The notes beneath the pieces were generated by a model. The model did no database searches, had not been told where the DNA came from, and worked only from the letters and a program-made list of their open reading frames with translations. A stretch of DNA of 64,000 nt, taken from the NCBI GenBank assembly GCA_028641055.1, contig CM054062.1, positions 187,797,958-187,861,957 of the forward strand, read 5' to 3'. This DNA is from Alopecurus myosuroides. Its lineage: Eukaryota > Streptophyta > Magnoliopsida > Poales > Poaceae. Of this stretch, positions 21,911 through 32,530 are shown one piece after another (position 1 is the first letter of the stretch; each line of letters opens with the position of its first letter). The position numbers and the translations under genes were made by a program.

Positions 21911-22473
21911 TGTCGAGACATCGTAGTAGTTTTCATAGACGGGGGTGCCATGAGACTACGGTAGAGACGTGGGGTAACGGGATAGCGTAGTAACACAGAA
22001 CACAGGATTTTACCCAGGTTCGGTACGTCGCGACAGTACGACGTGCCTACTCCTGCACTTCTCACTAATCGGGACTAAAGCCCGTAAACAGGGTTACAAT
22101 GTGAGGGTTCTAGATATAAGCTACTCGACGAGGATGAGCTTCTCGGCGAGTTGGCGTAGAGCTTCTCTGTTATCTCTCCTTCGTTGGTTGTTTTGTTTAT
22201 CTCCCGTCCGGCTTTATATAATAGCCGGATTAGGGCTTACAGAATAGGAAACCTAGAAAACTATGGTAACTTGTAACTTGGAAAGCAAGGAATCCGTCTT
22301 CTCCTCCAAGCCAGATCACATGGGCTGTGATCCGAGTTCTTCTAGAATCCGGCTTCTGCGCGTCGGATTACTGGGCCGCCTAATGGACCTAAGCCCACTA
22401 CCACTTAGGCCACCCTGGTAATCCGGCACTTGGCCTACCATCTTCTATACCCCTATTTGGTATATATCCGACA
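21911..22473 (-). repeat. 5' LTR of element B
   Basis: 563 bp. It differs from the other LTR at only about five bases. It is followed in element orientation by the primer site at 21891-21908. Its TATA box (about 22213-22220) is bracketed by the same 6-bp inverted arms (22208-22228). Confidence 0.92.
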
Positions 22474-23830
22474 CCACCACCACCTAAGAATTGATTCGTC
22501 ATTGGTATTGGCATCCCCTTGGCTTGTTCCAAGCTTGGGGGAGTGTCGCGGTATCACCTTTATCTTTCACCCTTTTTACTTTTAGTAGATTCATATCGTG
22601 AGTAGAGAAAATATCATATAGTATGGTTTGCAATATGGAAGTGTCTCTCTTTAGTTGGTTATCGTTGTATCCCTTGGTTTGAATTGTCGTAATGAAATAT
22701 TAATGATAAGTTTCATCATCTACTTGTTCTACTTTATTTTAGTTTGCAATTTTTGTTATGTGGTTGATCTTGTTATTAGTATTGGTATCAATGTTGGAGC
22801 TTCAAGATAATCTAGTTGGTTTTGGCAAACTTAGCATTGGTCAGTAGCAACAAGACGTTGAGACTTAAGTAGAAAAGAGGGAGTTGCATGGAGATATATT
22901 ATTCCATGATCTTTCTTTCTTGTTAGCTCATAAGCTTAGTATTCTCAAATAAGTTTGTTTGCACCTTCAAGGAAGATTGCATGATTGGCTTTATCATATA
23001 TGTTTTTGTTTGTTTCACTTCAATTCTTATGCTTGCTATCCAACTTTGCTAGCCAAAAACCTGTACTGAGAGGGAATTCTTCTCGTGCATCCAAACCTTG
23101 AGCCCAAAACCTTGCCATTTGTGTCCACCATACCTACCTATATGTGGTATTTCACCGCCACTCCAAGTAAATTTCTTGTATCCTACCTTTAAACCTTCAA
23201 AATTACACCTGTTTTGTGCTCCTGTTTTGGATCATGAGGACGCAAATAGAGAATATTTATCTCACTTGATGATTTGATTTCACACCCTCGACTAGTGGCT
23301 TCATCCGCTTATCCAAATGCTAGAAGAGCTGGCAGCGGGGTTCTCGACCCCAAATAATTACACAAATTCTCTTCACTCTTTTTGCCCCTGATTTATCAGT
23401 CAAAGCATAATTGTGTAAACAAAAGAGAAAGAGGGATGACCTTCTACACCAGTTGCATCCTTCTATGGGAGCCGCTCTTGTGAAGTCTAGTTGGCTGGTG
23501 ACGTACTGTATTTTCTGTTTGCCATTCGTTGACATAAACATACACCTCTCAAAATTTAGACACTCATCCACGGTTTGTGATTGTTGGCAGGCACCCGAGG
23601 ATTCAGTTAGCCATGGTTTATGTAAGAAAGGTTGGGAGGAGTGTCAACCATTTTATACCTCTGTTTTACAAAATAAAAGCTCTAGCACATGAGTGATCAA
23701 TGCTTCTCTCTGCGAAGGTCCTATCTTTTACATTTACGTTGAGTCACTAAACCTACTTCTTTCTGTCGTAAGCAAGCATTTGAGTTGTTGTGATTCATCC
23801 GACTATATGTTGATTTACTCAATCATGTCC
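22474..23830 (+). other. 3' end of ATH2 3' ORF and its 3' non-coding region
   Basis: The first bases finish the ATH2 3' ORF (proline codons, then PKN-stop, around 22474-22490). The rest is non-coding and aligns with ATH1's 3' region (24980-25129 and 34114 to about 35370). Shared landmarks are GGTATTGGCATCCCCTTG, AACCTGTACTGAGAGGGAA and GAAGAGCTGGCAGCGGGGTT. It breaks off before the polypurine tract and 3' LTR. Confidence 0.75.
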
Positions 23831-23925
23831 TTTATTCATACATTGGTAACTTTCAAAGTGGTATTTAGACAGATAAAAGTATTTGTATAAACTAAATACC
23901 ACTTTTATCTATCTAAATCATCTAG
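23831..23925 (+). other. Scrambled repair junction at the right end of ATH2
   Basis: A block near 23845-23880 (TGGTAACTTTCAAAGTGG) is the reverse complement of ATH1 sequence near 35365-35395. Within the block, AGTGGTATTT is repeated inverted as AAATACCACT, and AGACAGATAAAAG as CTTTTATCTATCT with one change, but in non-palindromic order. This is a typical template-switch filler at an end-joined break. ATH1 integrase coding sequence resumes at about 23926. Confidence 0.55.
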
Positions 23926-24306
23926 ATAAATGGAGATGTGAAGCTTATGAAAATGCTAGACTCTTTCAAGAGAAAGTTAAACAATGGCATAATAGGAGAA
24001 TTCTTAAAAGATAGTTTCATGTTGGTGAGAAAGTTCTATTGTATCGGTCTCGTCTCAGATTTTTTTGCAGGAAAATTACTCTCGACATGGGAAGGCCCTT
24101 ATGTTATTGAAGAAGTGTATCGTTCGGGTGCAATAAAAATTGCTTCCCTCAAAGATAACACTACACAAGTGGTAAATGGGCAAAGACTCAAACATTATAT
24201 TTCTGGGGATTCTTATGATGAAGATGTTGATGTTATTCAAGTAATGACTCCGGAGAAGTTCATTAGAGGGAAGATTCCAGAATCTGCAGAGTCTGTTTTG
24301 GAATAG
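23926..24306 (+). pseudogene. C-terminal integrase of ATH1
   Basis: This continues the integrase interrupted at 10692. It encodes AYENARLFQEK-like sequence (one early indel) and then the conserved Athila integrase C-terminus GKLLSTWEGPYVIEEVYRSG and KHYISGD, ending with TAG at 24304-24306. About 35 residues present in typical Athila integrases between GKACHL and this segment are missing, lost with the right end of ATH2. Confidence 0.82.
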
Positions 24307-24410
24307 GTAACAATTTTGTTAAGAAAAAGTTCGCGGATTACCTTCCAAGTTATAATTTATTGGTTTTGGGAAAATATGAAAAACACTGAGCTGAAGAAGG
24401 GTAGGAGATG

Positions 24411-24644
24411 GTGCCCGGAGGAACCACACCACCTGGGGGCGCGGGCCCACCCCTGGCCGCGCCACCCTATGGTGTGGGATCCCCGGAGCCCCTCTCTGAC
24501 TCGTTTTCGACCTGGACTTTCCTTTCGTTACGCATGTTTCTGGTATTTAACCCCCCAGACCCCCCGAGGTCCGTATATCGTTTTCTCGTCGTGTTTCTAT
24601 TTCGACCTATTTCTGCCAAATCTGTTTTCAGTTTTAGAAGCACC
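24411..24644 (+). promoter_or_regulatory. GC-rich spacer with LTR-like promoter module before the ATH1 3' ORF
   Basis: The spacer between pol and the 3' ORF contains a GC-rich block (CCACCCTATGGTGTGG at about 24464) also found in the LTR of element C, then TTTCCTTTCGTTACGC, then TATTTAACCCCCC (24544-24556) about 95 bp upstream of the ATG at 24645. ATH2 has the same layout with a stronger TATATAA. The resemblance to the LTR core promoter suggests an internal promoter for the 3' ORF; this is inference. Confidence 0.45.
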
Positions 24645-24992
24645 ATGGCCTCCGCCAACAACAATAAAGGGAAAGAGCCAATGGAAGATGATCTCCAAGG
24701 TCCCAAGCGCACGAACATGGATCAGGGTGTCAAGAGAGAAGCAAAGAGGATGTTATCAAGCAGTGTTTCTTCTTGTAGCATGCAGGGACCAAGACCATCA
24801 GTTCCGGGCCTCAGTCCCATCCCTGGAGTAGAGGAAACTCTTCGAGTTGCAGATGAGTTCTATGAACGTTGTCGTGCTTTAAGGACGAAGGTAGAGATTC
24901 TTCAAGAGGAGAACGACAGGTTTTGTGAGATGCTGCAACGTTTTCATGCCTTGCTTGAGAAGAGTGCACCACCACCACCACCGAAGAATTGA
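24645..24992 (+). CDS. 3' ORF of ATH1: small coiled-coil protein, open
   Basis: A 115-residue open frame starting at ATGGCC (24645, good context ACCATGG) and ending TGA at 24990-24992. The N-terminus is Lys/Asn-rich (NNNKGKEPMEDD), the middle Ser/Pro-rich, the C-terminal third a predicted coiled coil (RTKVEILQEENDRFCEML), and the end a run of prolines followed by PKN. No signal peptide, membrane helix or catalytic motif is visible. It is the counterpart of the broken ORF at 12112, sharing upstream spacer and C-terminal tail but differing in the N-terminal half. It is the only ATH1 frame that remains open; function unknown. Confidence 0.6.
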   Translation: MASANNNKGKEPMEDDLQGPKRTNMDQGVKREAKRMLSSSVSSCSMQGPRPSVPGLSPIPGVEETLRVADEFYERCRALRTKVEILQEENDRFCEMLQRFHALLEKSAPPPPPKN

Positions 24993-25129
24993 TTCGTCGT
25001 TGGTATTGGCATCCCCTTGTCTTGCTCCAAGCTTGGGGGAGTATCGCGGTATCACATCTTTATCTTTCACCCTTTTTTACCTTTTAGTAGAGTCATATTA
25101 TGAGTATAGAAAATATCATATAGTATGGT

Positions 25130-26740
25130 TGATGCGTGTAGACACACGTTCGCTGGGAGACCCCAATAGGAAGGTATGAAGAGTGCCGCCACAAGTTTCC
25201 CTCAGAAAAGAAACCAAGGTTGAATCGACCAGTAGGAGGAAGGAGTAACTTTAGAAGGTGAAGCGGCTGAGATGGCAAGGCGCACTACCGGTTTAGAAGC
25301 AACGTGGAAACTGCACAACACAATCAAATCACTTTGCCCCAACGAAGTAGTGAGGTTTTCAATCTCACCGGTTTCGCTGAACACAAAGAGGTTAAACGTA
25401 TGGTGTGGAAAACAGTGGGAAAACCGTAGGAACAGTATGAGAGAAGTATGAAAGCAGTAGGTGTTTATCAGTATGAGGAAAAAGGACCGGGGTCCACAGT
25501 TCACTAGTGGTGTCTCTCCCAGAAAGATAAATAACATGTGTGGTGAACAAATTACAGCTGGGAAATTGACAGAAATGAAGGATGCATCGTAGTGCATATG
25601 CAAGACATAAAGATTACTATGTGATTCATGCATGCACTACAACAAGATACATAGAACGTTATCCAACTACATCTATGACAAAAAATCCACCCTCCGAATA
25701 TCATCCGAACAAATGTTGGGTATTAAGTTGCAAGCAACAGATAATCGCATTAAGCAAAGTGTGTAATGTAAACAATAACATCATCCTTAGACAAAGCATT
25801 GTTGTTTTCTCCCTAATGGCAACAGCACATCCTCCATCCGTCACGTTTCTGTCACTCGAGCACAGATGAAAAGGAGGCATGAACCCACTATCGAGCATAA
25901 ATACTCCCTCTTGGAGTTATTAGCATCTACTTGGCCCTAGCATCTACTAACAACGGAGAGCATGCAAGATCATAAATAACATATGCATGAAGATAACATG
26001 ATAGATTGATAATCAGAAGACATAGCATTCAACATTCATCAGATCCTAGCAAACGCAACATGTAGCATTACATAAATATGATCTTGATCATGTTAGGAAG
26101 CCCACAAGATCTAAACATGAGGTACAAAGCGGATAGAACAACCATCTAGCTACTGCTATGGACCCGTAGTCCAGGGATGAACTACTCACGCATCACTTCG
26201 GAGGAGGGAATGGTGGTGTAGACCCCTCCGGTGATGATTTCCCCCTCCGGCAAGGTGCCGGGGAGAGCTCCAGAACCCTCCTGATCTTGGGATGACGGTG
26301 ACGGCGGCCTCAGGTGTTTCTCGGGTAAAAGTGGTATATTTTTAGGTTTTACGCCTCAGGGGGATTATAAAGGCGAAAGGGAAAAGGCGGTGGAGGCTCA
26401 GGGGCCCCACACCACCCCCTGGCGCGGTCAAGGAGGGGGGTCGCGCCACCCTATGGTGTGGGCCCCCTGAGGCCCCCTCCGGATCTCTTCGAGACTCCGT
26501 TGAACCTACCGGATTTCTAAGACTTTCGGGCTTTGAATTTTCCAATTCCAAGAATATTTCCAGAACAACTTTTCTGAAACAAAAAACAACAGCAAACAGG
26601 GAATTGGCTCTATGGCATCTTGTGAATAGGTTAGTCCGGAAAATCGATAAAGATGACATAAAGTGTATATAAAACATGTGGGAAACAATAAGAAAACAAC
26701 ATGGAACATCAGAAATTAAGGATACGTTTATGACGTATCA
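25130..26740 (-). repeat. 3' LTR of element C
   Basis: 1611 bp, homologous to 32531-34113, with TG...CA ends. On the minus strand a TATATAATCCCCCCGAGG-type core (here slightly changed) lies near 26350-26370. The polypurine tract AAGCTTGGGGATGT abuts it on the minus strand (about 26741-26754). Confidence 0.9.
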
Positions 26741-29700
26741 ACATCCCCAAGCTTAGTTCCTACTCGTCCTCAAGTAGGTAAACGACAAAATAAATAATTT
26801 CTGAGGTGACATGCTACCAACATAAACTTGATCATAAATGTGTAAAAGCATAAGTAAGCTGAGATCATAGAACTTAAAAACAAACATGATAAATAAAACT
26901 TTAATAACAAAGCATAACAATCACTTTGCACCATGAGAAGTAACTCAAACAAAAGATCATGAATAACAATGCAAAGAAAGATACACGTTTGTTTCAAGTA
27001 TAGAGAAAGAATTTCAAAGTGATAGCTCGCTAGCCCTTAAGAGTGGGGCAAAACATAAATTCCAGGACACCAATTCCAGGGCAAAACATAAATTCCAGGA
27101 AGACTAGAACAAATAATTAGAGAACAAGCAATAACACATCATGAATCAATTAATAATGTTTCTGGGACAAATGCACATAAAACTCAGAATGAAAAAAATG
27201 CTCTCTCAAATGTGCATAAAGTTAGAAGATGGAGACTCGACACAAAAGTAAAAGAAAGTCCCTTCGCAGAGGGAAGCATGGATCACTCATGTGCTAGAGC
27301 TTTTATTTTATTAAACAGAGGTATGAAAACTTGACACTCCTCCCAACCATCTTTCACAAACCATGGCTAACCGAATCCTCGGGTGCCTGCAAACAATCAC
27401 ATACCGTGGAGGAGTGCTATATTTTAAGAGAGGTGTATGCTCATGTAAAAGAATGTTAAACAGAAAATACAGTACGTCACAAGCCAACTAGACTTCACAA
27501 GAGCGGCTCCCGTAGAAGGACGCATCTGGGTAGAAGGTCACCCCCTTTCTCTTTTGTTTACACAATTATGCTTTGACTGATAAATCAGGGGCAAAAATAG
27601 TGAATAGAATTTGTGTTATTAATTTGGGGCTAGGCACCCCGCTGCCAGCTCTTCTATCATTGGATAAGCGGATGAAGCCACTAGTCCAGGGTGTGAAAGT
27701 CCAATAAACAATTGAGATAAAGATTCTCTATTTACGTCCTCACGAGCTAAAACAAGAGCAAAAAACATGAGTAATTTTGAAGGTTTTAAAGGTAACACAT
27801 GAGCAATTTACTTTGGAGTGGCGGTTATTTACCACATGTAGGTAGGTATGGTGGACACAATGGGAAAACTTTGGATTTGGGAGTTGGATGCACGAGTAGT
27901 GCTCATACTCAGTACAGGTGGAGGCTAGCAAAAGACTGGGAGCGACACATCAAGAGAGCATAAGAGCCATAATCATGCATAGCGACATAAACATCATTAA
28001 TCAAAGCATAAGTGGTACCACAAGTTCAAAAACTAAATGATCACAAAGGCTATTCGTGACTGGTTTATAGTCATAAACATGGTGTGAGCATGCGCCAAGT
28101 CAACCAAATAAAACATTCAAAGGAGAACACCATAAATTTATGCTTCAATATGACAAGAACAACTCATGATTCTTTCAGTGGCACATTAAACACTCTCAGC
28201 TATTTGAGGCTAATCATGCTACTCAATAACCACAAGGCTTTAAAACTAAAATAACATCTAGCATGATATGAAAAAGTTCTAGCCATAGTTTATACAAGCT
28301 TCTACTTGCACAGTTAAAAATTCTACCTCAAGCAGCAGTTTCTTTTCCCAACAAGCACCATACAAATCATGCTTTAACAAAAATTCTCTACATGCTACAG
28401 AAATCAAACATGAGGGGACTCACATAACACTACTAAAACTAACAGCTCTGAATAAGAGATGCAATGAAAACAAGAGCTAAACAGGAATTTTTGCAGCAAC
28501 TAGAAGAAAAACTAAGAATACTAGCATAGCAAGTATTCAAACAAAAAAGCGGAGCATGTCTCTCTCCCAAACAAGGAATGCTAGGATCCAACTATATTAT
28601 TGCATCAAGGAAAACAAAAGAAAACAAAGGAAAACAAAATAAAAACAAAGAAAAACAAACAGACACTCCAAGTAAACTTCATATGATGTGACCGAATAAA
28701 AATATAGTTTCACGAGAAGTGACCTGATGGATAGTTGATGAAGAAGGGGATGCCTTGGGAATACCCAAGCTTAGATGCTTGAGTCTTCTAAAAATATTCT
28801 TGGATGAACCACGGGGGCATCCTCAAGCTTTGACCTTGCACTCTTCTTGATCACATATATCACCTCTTCTCTTGACCCTTGAAAACTTCCTTCACACCAC
28901 ACTCAAACAGTAATTCGCATTAGAGGGTTAGTGCAACAAATAAAAATCCATTGGTTCTGTATAGCACATGTGCTATTGATACTTTTAAACATTAGCTACA
29001 GCCACTGATGTTTTGTGAAGCAAAGAAATCCACTTGACATCGCAAAAGAGCAAATGTAAGAAAAATGGCAGAATCTGTCAAAACCAGAACTGTCTGTAGA
29101 GACGATTTTTTTCGAGGCACTTACGTTGATCAGATCGAAAATCTTAAAGAACAAAAAATTTGCGGAATTAGCTGAGAGAAAGAAAACATGAGGGGACTCA
29201 CATAACACTACTAAAACTAACAGCTCTGAATAAGAGATGCAATGAAAACAAGAGCTAAACAGGAATTTTTGCAGCAACTAGAAGAAAAACTAAGAATACT
29301 AGCATAGCAAGTATTCAAACGAAAAAGCGGAGCATGTCTCTCTCCCAAACAAGGAATGATAGGATCCAACTATATTATTGCATCAAGGAAAACAAAAGAA
29401 AACAAAATAAAAACAAAGAAAAACAAACAGACACTCCAAGTAAACTTCATATGATGTGACCGAATAAAAATATAGTTTCACGAGAAGTGACCTGATGGAT
29501 AGTTGATGAAGAAGGGGATGCCTTGGGAATACCCAAGCTTAGATGCTTGAGTCTTCTAAAAATATTCTTGGATGAACCACGGGGGCATCCTCAAGCTTTG
29601 ACCTCGCACTCTTCTTGATCACATATATCACTTCTTCTCTTGACCCTTGAAAACTTCCTTCACACCACACTCAAACAGTAATTCGCATTAGAGGGTTAGT

Positions 29701-30381
29701 GCAACAAATAAAAATCCATTGGTTATGTATGGAACATGTGCTATTGATACTTTTAAACATTAGCTACAGACACTGATGTTTCGTGAAGCAAAGAAATCCA
29801 CTTGACATCGCAAAAGAGCAAATGTTAGAAAAATGGCAGAATCTGTCAAAACCAGAACTGTTTGTAGAGACGAATTTTTTCGAGGCACTTACGTTGCTCA
29901 GATCGAAAATCTTAAAGAACAAAAAATTTGCGGAATTAGCTGAGGAATAAGAACAATCTAGTTCAAATCATTCTGAGCTTCCAGGATTTTATACAATTTT
30001 TTTACACTGGACTGCAGAAATCTGTTTCCTGTGCAGAAATCCGAAAACCAACTCCAACTCTCATCAGAAATCTTACTTGGCACTACTAAAACATCAAAAT
30101 AAAGATAAAAAGGAGTTGCTACAGAAGTATACAAACCCTTGACTCAAAGAAAATAGAGAAAAACAAAGCAAAAATAAAACCATGGGTTATGTCCCAAGAA
30201 GTGCTTTTCTTTAACGCCTTTTAGCTAGGCCGAGAAAAATGGAATCAAGTATTTTCAAGTGAAGAAGCATCCGAATTGTAACTTGTTTGAATAACGGAAT
30301 CAAAAGGAAACTTCATTCTCTTTCTAGGAAAGTGTTGCATACCTTTCTTGAGTGGGAACTAAAATTTAATATTCCCCTCTT
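26741..30381 (-). other. Non-coding internal region of element C
   Basis: Apart from the tandem duplication this stretch has no supported coding region. The part at about 27237-27900 is the reverse complement of the Athila 3' non-coding region, matching about 34560-35215 of ATH1. It therefore represents the 3' region of C directly joined to gag-protease, with pol absent. Confidence 0.7.
28406..29944. repeat. Tandem duplication in the non-coding region of element C
   Basis: Two head-to-tail copies with a 778-bp period: unit 1 is 28406-29183 and unit 2 is 29184-29944. Both start AAACATGAGGGGACTCAC and end GCGGAATTAGCTGAG. Copies differ by a few substitutions and a short indel in an AAAACAAAG-rich stretch. 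It is non-coding on both strands. Confidence 0.88.
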
Positions 30382-30918
30382 TCATATGAATAACAGAACC
30401 AACAGTTCTAAGAAAAGGTCTTCCCAAACAATTGGAAAAGAAGCATTGCATTCAATATTCAATACAACAAAATAAACGGAGACAAGATTATTATTAACCA
30501 TGATAAGAACATCATCAACTCTCCCCAAAGGTTTCTTTCTAACATTATCAATAAGACGAATATCCAAATAACAAGGTTCCAGTGGTGGTAAATCAAGAAT
30601 ACCATAGAGTTTCTTGGGCATAACAGAGATACTAGCACCAAGATCACATAGAGCATTGCAATAAAAATCATTCAATTTCATTTTAATAATAGGCTCCCAA
30701 CCATCATCTAGCTTCCTAGGGATGGAGGCTTCACATATTAATTCATCCTCTCTAATTTGCATGAGAGCATTTGTAATATGTTTTGTGAAAGCCATATTTA
30801 TAGCACTAGCATTAGGACAACTAGCAAGCTTTTGTAAGAACTTAATCAATTCAGTTATGTTGCAATCATCAAAGCCAAGATCACTTTTATCAAAGATAAT
30901 GGGACCATTGTCTCCCAT
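30382..30918 (-). pseudogene. Aspartic protease of element C
   Basis: The same frame continues after a stop at 30931. A 178-residue open segment holds an Athila-type protease: conserved N-terminal linker (ITELIKFLQKLASCPNAS), catalytic motif CDLGASISVMPKKLY (about 30655-30610) and VRKKPLGRVDDVLIMV. The family's second motif (FGRPFL) is altered around 30420, where the frame reads IVWEDLFLELL and ends. No RT follows, so coding capacity ends with protease. Confidence 0.75.
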
Positions 30919-30930
30919 GTTTCTAAAAAT

Positions 30931-32343
30931 TTAAGCACTTTTATCAGGAGCATTTTTGGCAGTTTCAGGCAATTTTGCATTTTTACTAGCAGAAGTGGAA
31001 GTATTTCCAACACCAATCACTTTACCATTGATAGTAGTAGGTTTTCTAGCATGAGAAGCTTCAGTTTTACTAGTGGTGGTAATGGTGCAAACATTAGCTA
31101 TATTATTCTTTCTAGCTATTTCATCTTCTCTTTCCCATCTAGCATGCAATTTAGCTAACATGCTAACATTGTCATCAATTATAATTTGGATAGCATTCAA
31201 AGTTTTACTTTCTTTAACATCATAAGGCATAACATTTAGTTTCAGAAAATCAACATCAAGAGCAAGGCTATCAACTTTAGAAGCAAGAACATCAATTTTG
31301 CCAATTTTTTCCTCAACAGATTTATTAAAAGCAGTTTGTGTACTAATAAAATTCTTAAGCATGTTCTCAAGATAAGAAGGTACACTTTTGTTGCTGTTAT
31401 AGGATCAATTGTAAGAATTACCATAAGCATTGCTATTATTAGGAGGATATGGCCTATAATTGTTGCTACCAAAATTATTCCTAAAAACATTGGTGTTGAA
31501 ATTATTATTTTTAATGAAGTTCACATCAACATGCTCTTCTTGAGCAACCAAAGAGGCTAAAGGAACATTATTTGGATCAATAGGAGCATGGACATTCAAA
31601 ATCATAGACATAATAGCATCAAGTCTTTCACATAATTTAAAGAGGAGGTTTCTTCAACAGAATTTACCTTCTTACTAGTTGTAGCTCTCTCAGTGTGCCA
31701 CTCAGAATAATTTACCATCATATCATCAAGAAGCTTTATTGCTAACCCCAAGGTCATGGGCATAAAGGTTCCTCCAGCAGTTGAATACAGAAGGTTTCTT
31801 GAAGGAAAATTCTGACCTGCATAATTTTTTTTGGATGATCATCCAAGTAGGCAGTCCATGAGTGGGAAAATTCTTTACCAAAGATTTCATTCTTTCCCAA
31901 GATTTAGAAACATGCTCATTATCAAGTTGCTTAAAATTCATAATGCTACTTCTTAAAGATATAATCTTAGCAGGAGGATAATATTTGCCAATGAAAGCAT
32001 CTTTTCACTTAGTCCAAGAATCAATACTATTTCTAGGCAAAGACAACAACCATTCTTTAGCTCTCCCTCTCAAAGACAAAGGAAACAATTTCAGTTTAAT
32101 AATATCTCCATCAACATCCTTATATTTTTGCATCTCACATAGTTCAACAAAATTATTAAGATGGGCAGCAGCATCATCAGTACAAATACCAGAAAATTGC
32201 TCTCTCATAACAAGGTTTAACAGGGCAGGTTTTATCTCATAAAAATCAGCAGTAGGAGCATGTGGAGCAATAGGTGTGCTAATAAAATCATTGTTGTTTG
32301 TGCAAGTAAAGTCACACAACTTAGTGTTCTCAGGAGTAGTCAT
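30931..32343 (-). pseudogene. Gag of element C, broken
   Basis: The ATG at 32343 opens the Athila-type Gag: the capsid domain has HLNNFVELCEMQKYKDVD and FPLSLRGRAKEWLLSLP (about 32180-32040), then NFKQLDNEHVSKSWERMK (about 31940). An Asn/Tyr-rich stretch follows (YRPYPPNNSNAYGNSYN, about 31460-31410), then a helical segment and a basic tail. In-frame stops near 32005, 31726 and 31405, and probably indels near 31700, break it. It would supply particles if intact; as found it cannot. Confidence 0.78.
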
Positions 32344-32502
32344 TTTAACAAGACAGGAATAAAACTACAGCTAGAATAAGAACTATTTTTTGTGTTTTTG
32401 ATAAAGAGAAGTAAACAAGACAAAATAAAATAAACTAAGCAAAACAAAAACAAAGTAAAGAGATTGGAAGTGAGAGACTCCCCTTGCAGAAAATTCTCTT
32501 CC

Positions 32503-32520
32503 TCCCCGGCAACGGCGCCA
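32503..32520 (-). other. tRNA-Asp-type primer-binding site of element C
   Basis: TGGCGCCGTTGCCGGGGA on the minus strand, identical to the ATH1 primer site at 6395-6412. Confidence 0.85.
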
Positions 32521-32530
32521 GAAAAGTGCT

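Larger units (their letters stand above)
12594..22473 (-). mobile_element. Tat-type Gypsy element B (non-autonomous), complete with TSD
   Basis: A 9880-bp element with two 563-bp LTRs (12594-13156 and 21911-22473) ending TGTCG...CCGACA on the plus strand. It is flanked by the 5-bp target duplication CCACC (12589-12593 and 22474-22478). The minus-strand order is 5' LTR, primer site (21891-21908), gag-protease, then RT. RNase H and integrase are absent; pol ends near 17281. An oppositely oriented multi-exon gene fills the 3' third. The two LTRs differ at about five positions by eye (near 0.9%), implying an insertion a few hundred thousand years old under a grass LTR rate of about 1.3e-8. It sits in the proline-codon repeat of the ATH2 3' ORF. 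Confidence 0.93.
10693..23925 (+). mobile_element. Deletion-scarred second Athila copy (ATH2) inside ATH1 integrase
   Basis: A second Athila LTR starts exactly at TGATACGTCC (10693), in the middle of the ATH1 integrase coding sequence. Only part of an element follows: most of one LTR (10693-11893), then directly the spacer and 3' ORF (11930-12593), element B, and the 3' non-coding region (22474 to about 23830), which aligns with ATH1's 3' region at about 34114-35370. The LTR end, primer site, gag, pol and 3' LTR are missing, together with roughly 100 bp of host integrase. No clean target duplication is visible. It is best explained as insertion followed by at least two illegitimate deletions that left short filler sequences. 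Confidence 0.75.

Noticed and set aside
24645..24992. Envelope protein in the Athila 3' ORF
   Set aside because: Athila elements can carry an env-like ORF here, but this frame has no signal peptide, no membrane segment and only 115 residues.
28406..29944. CRISPR-like or satellite array
   Set aside because: Only two long copies (778-bp period) without spacers; a simple tandem duplication inside a retrotransposon.
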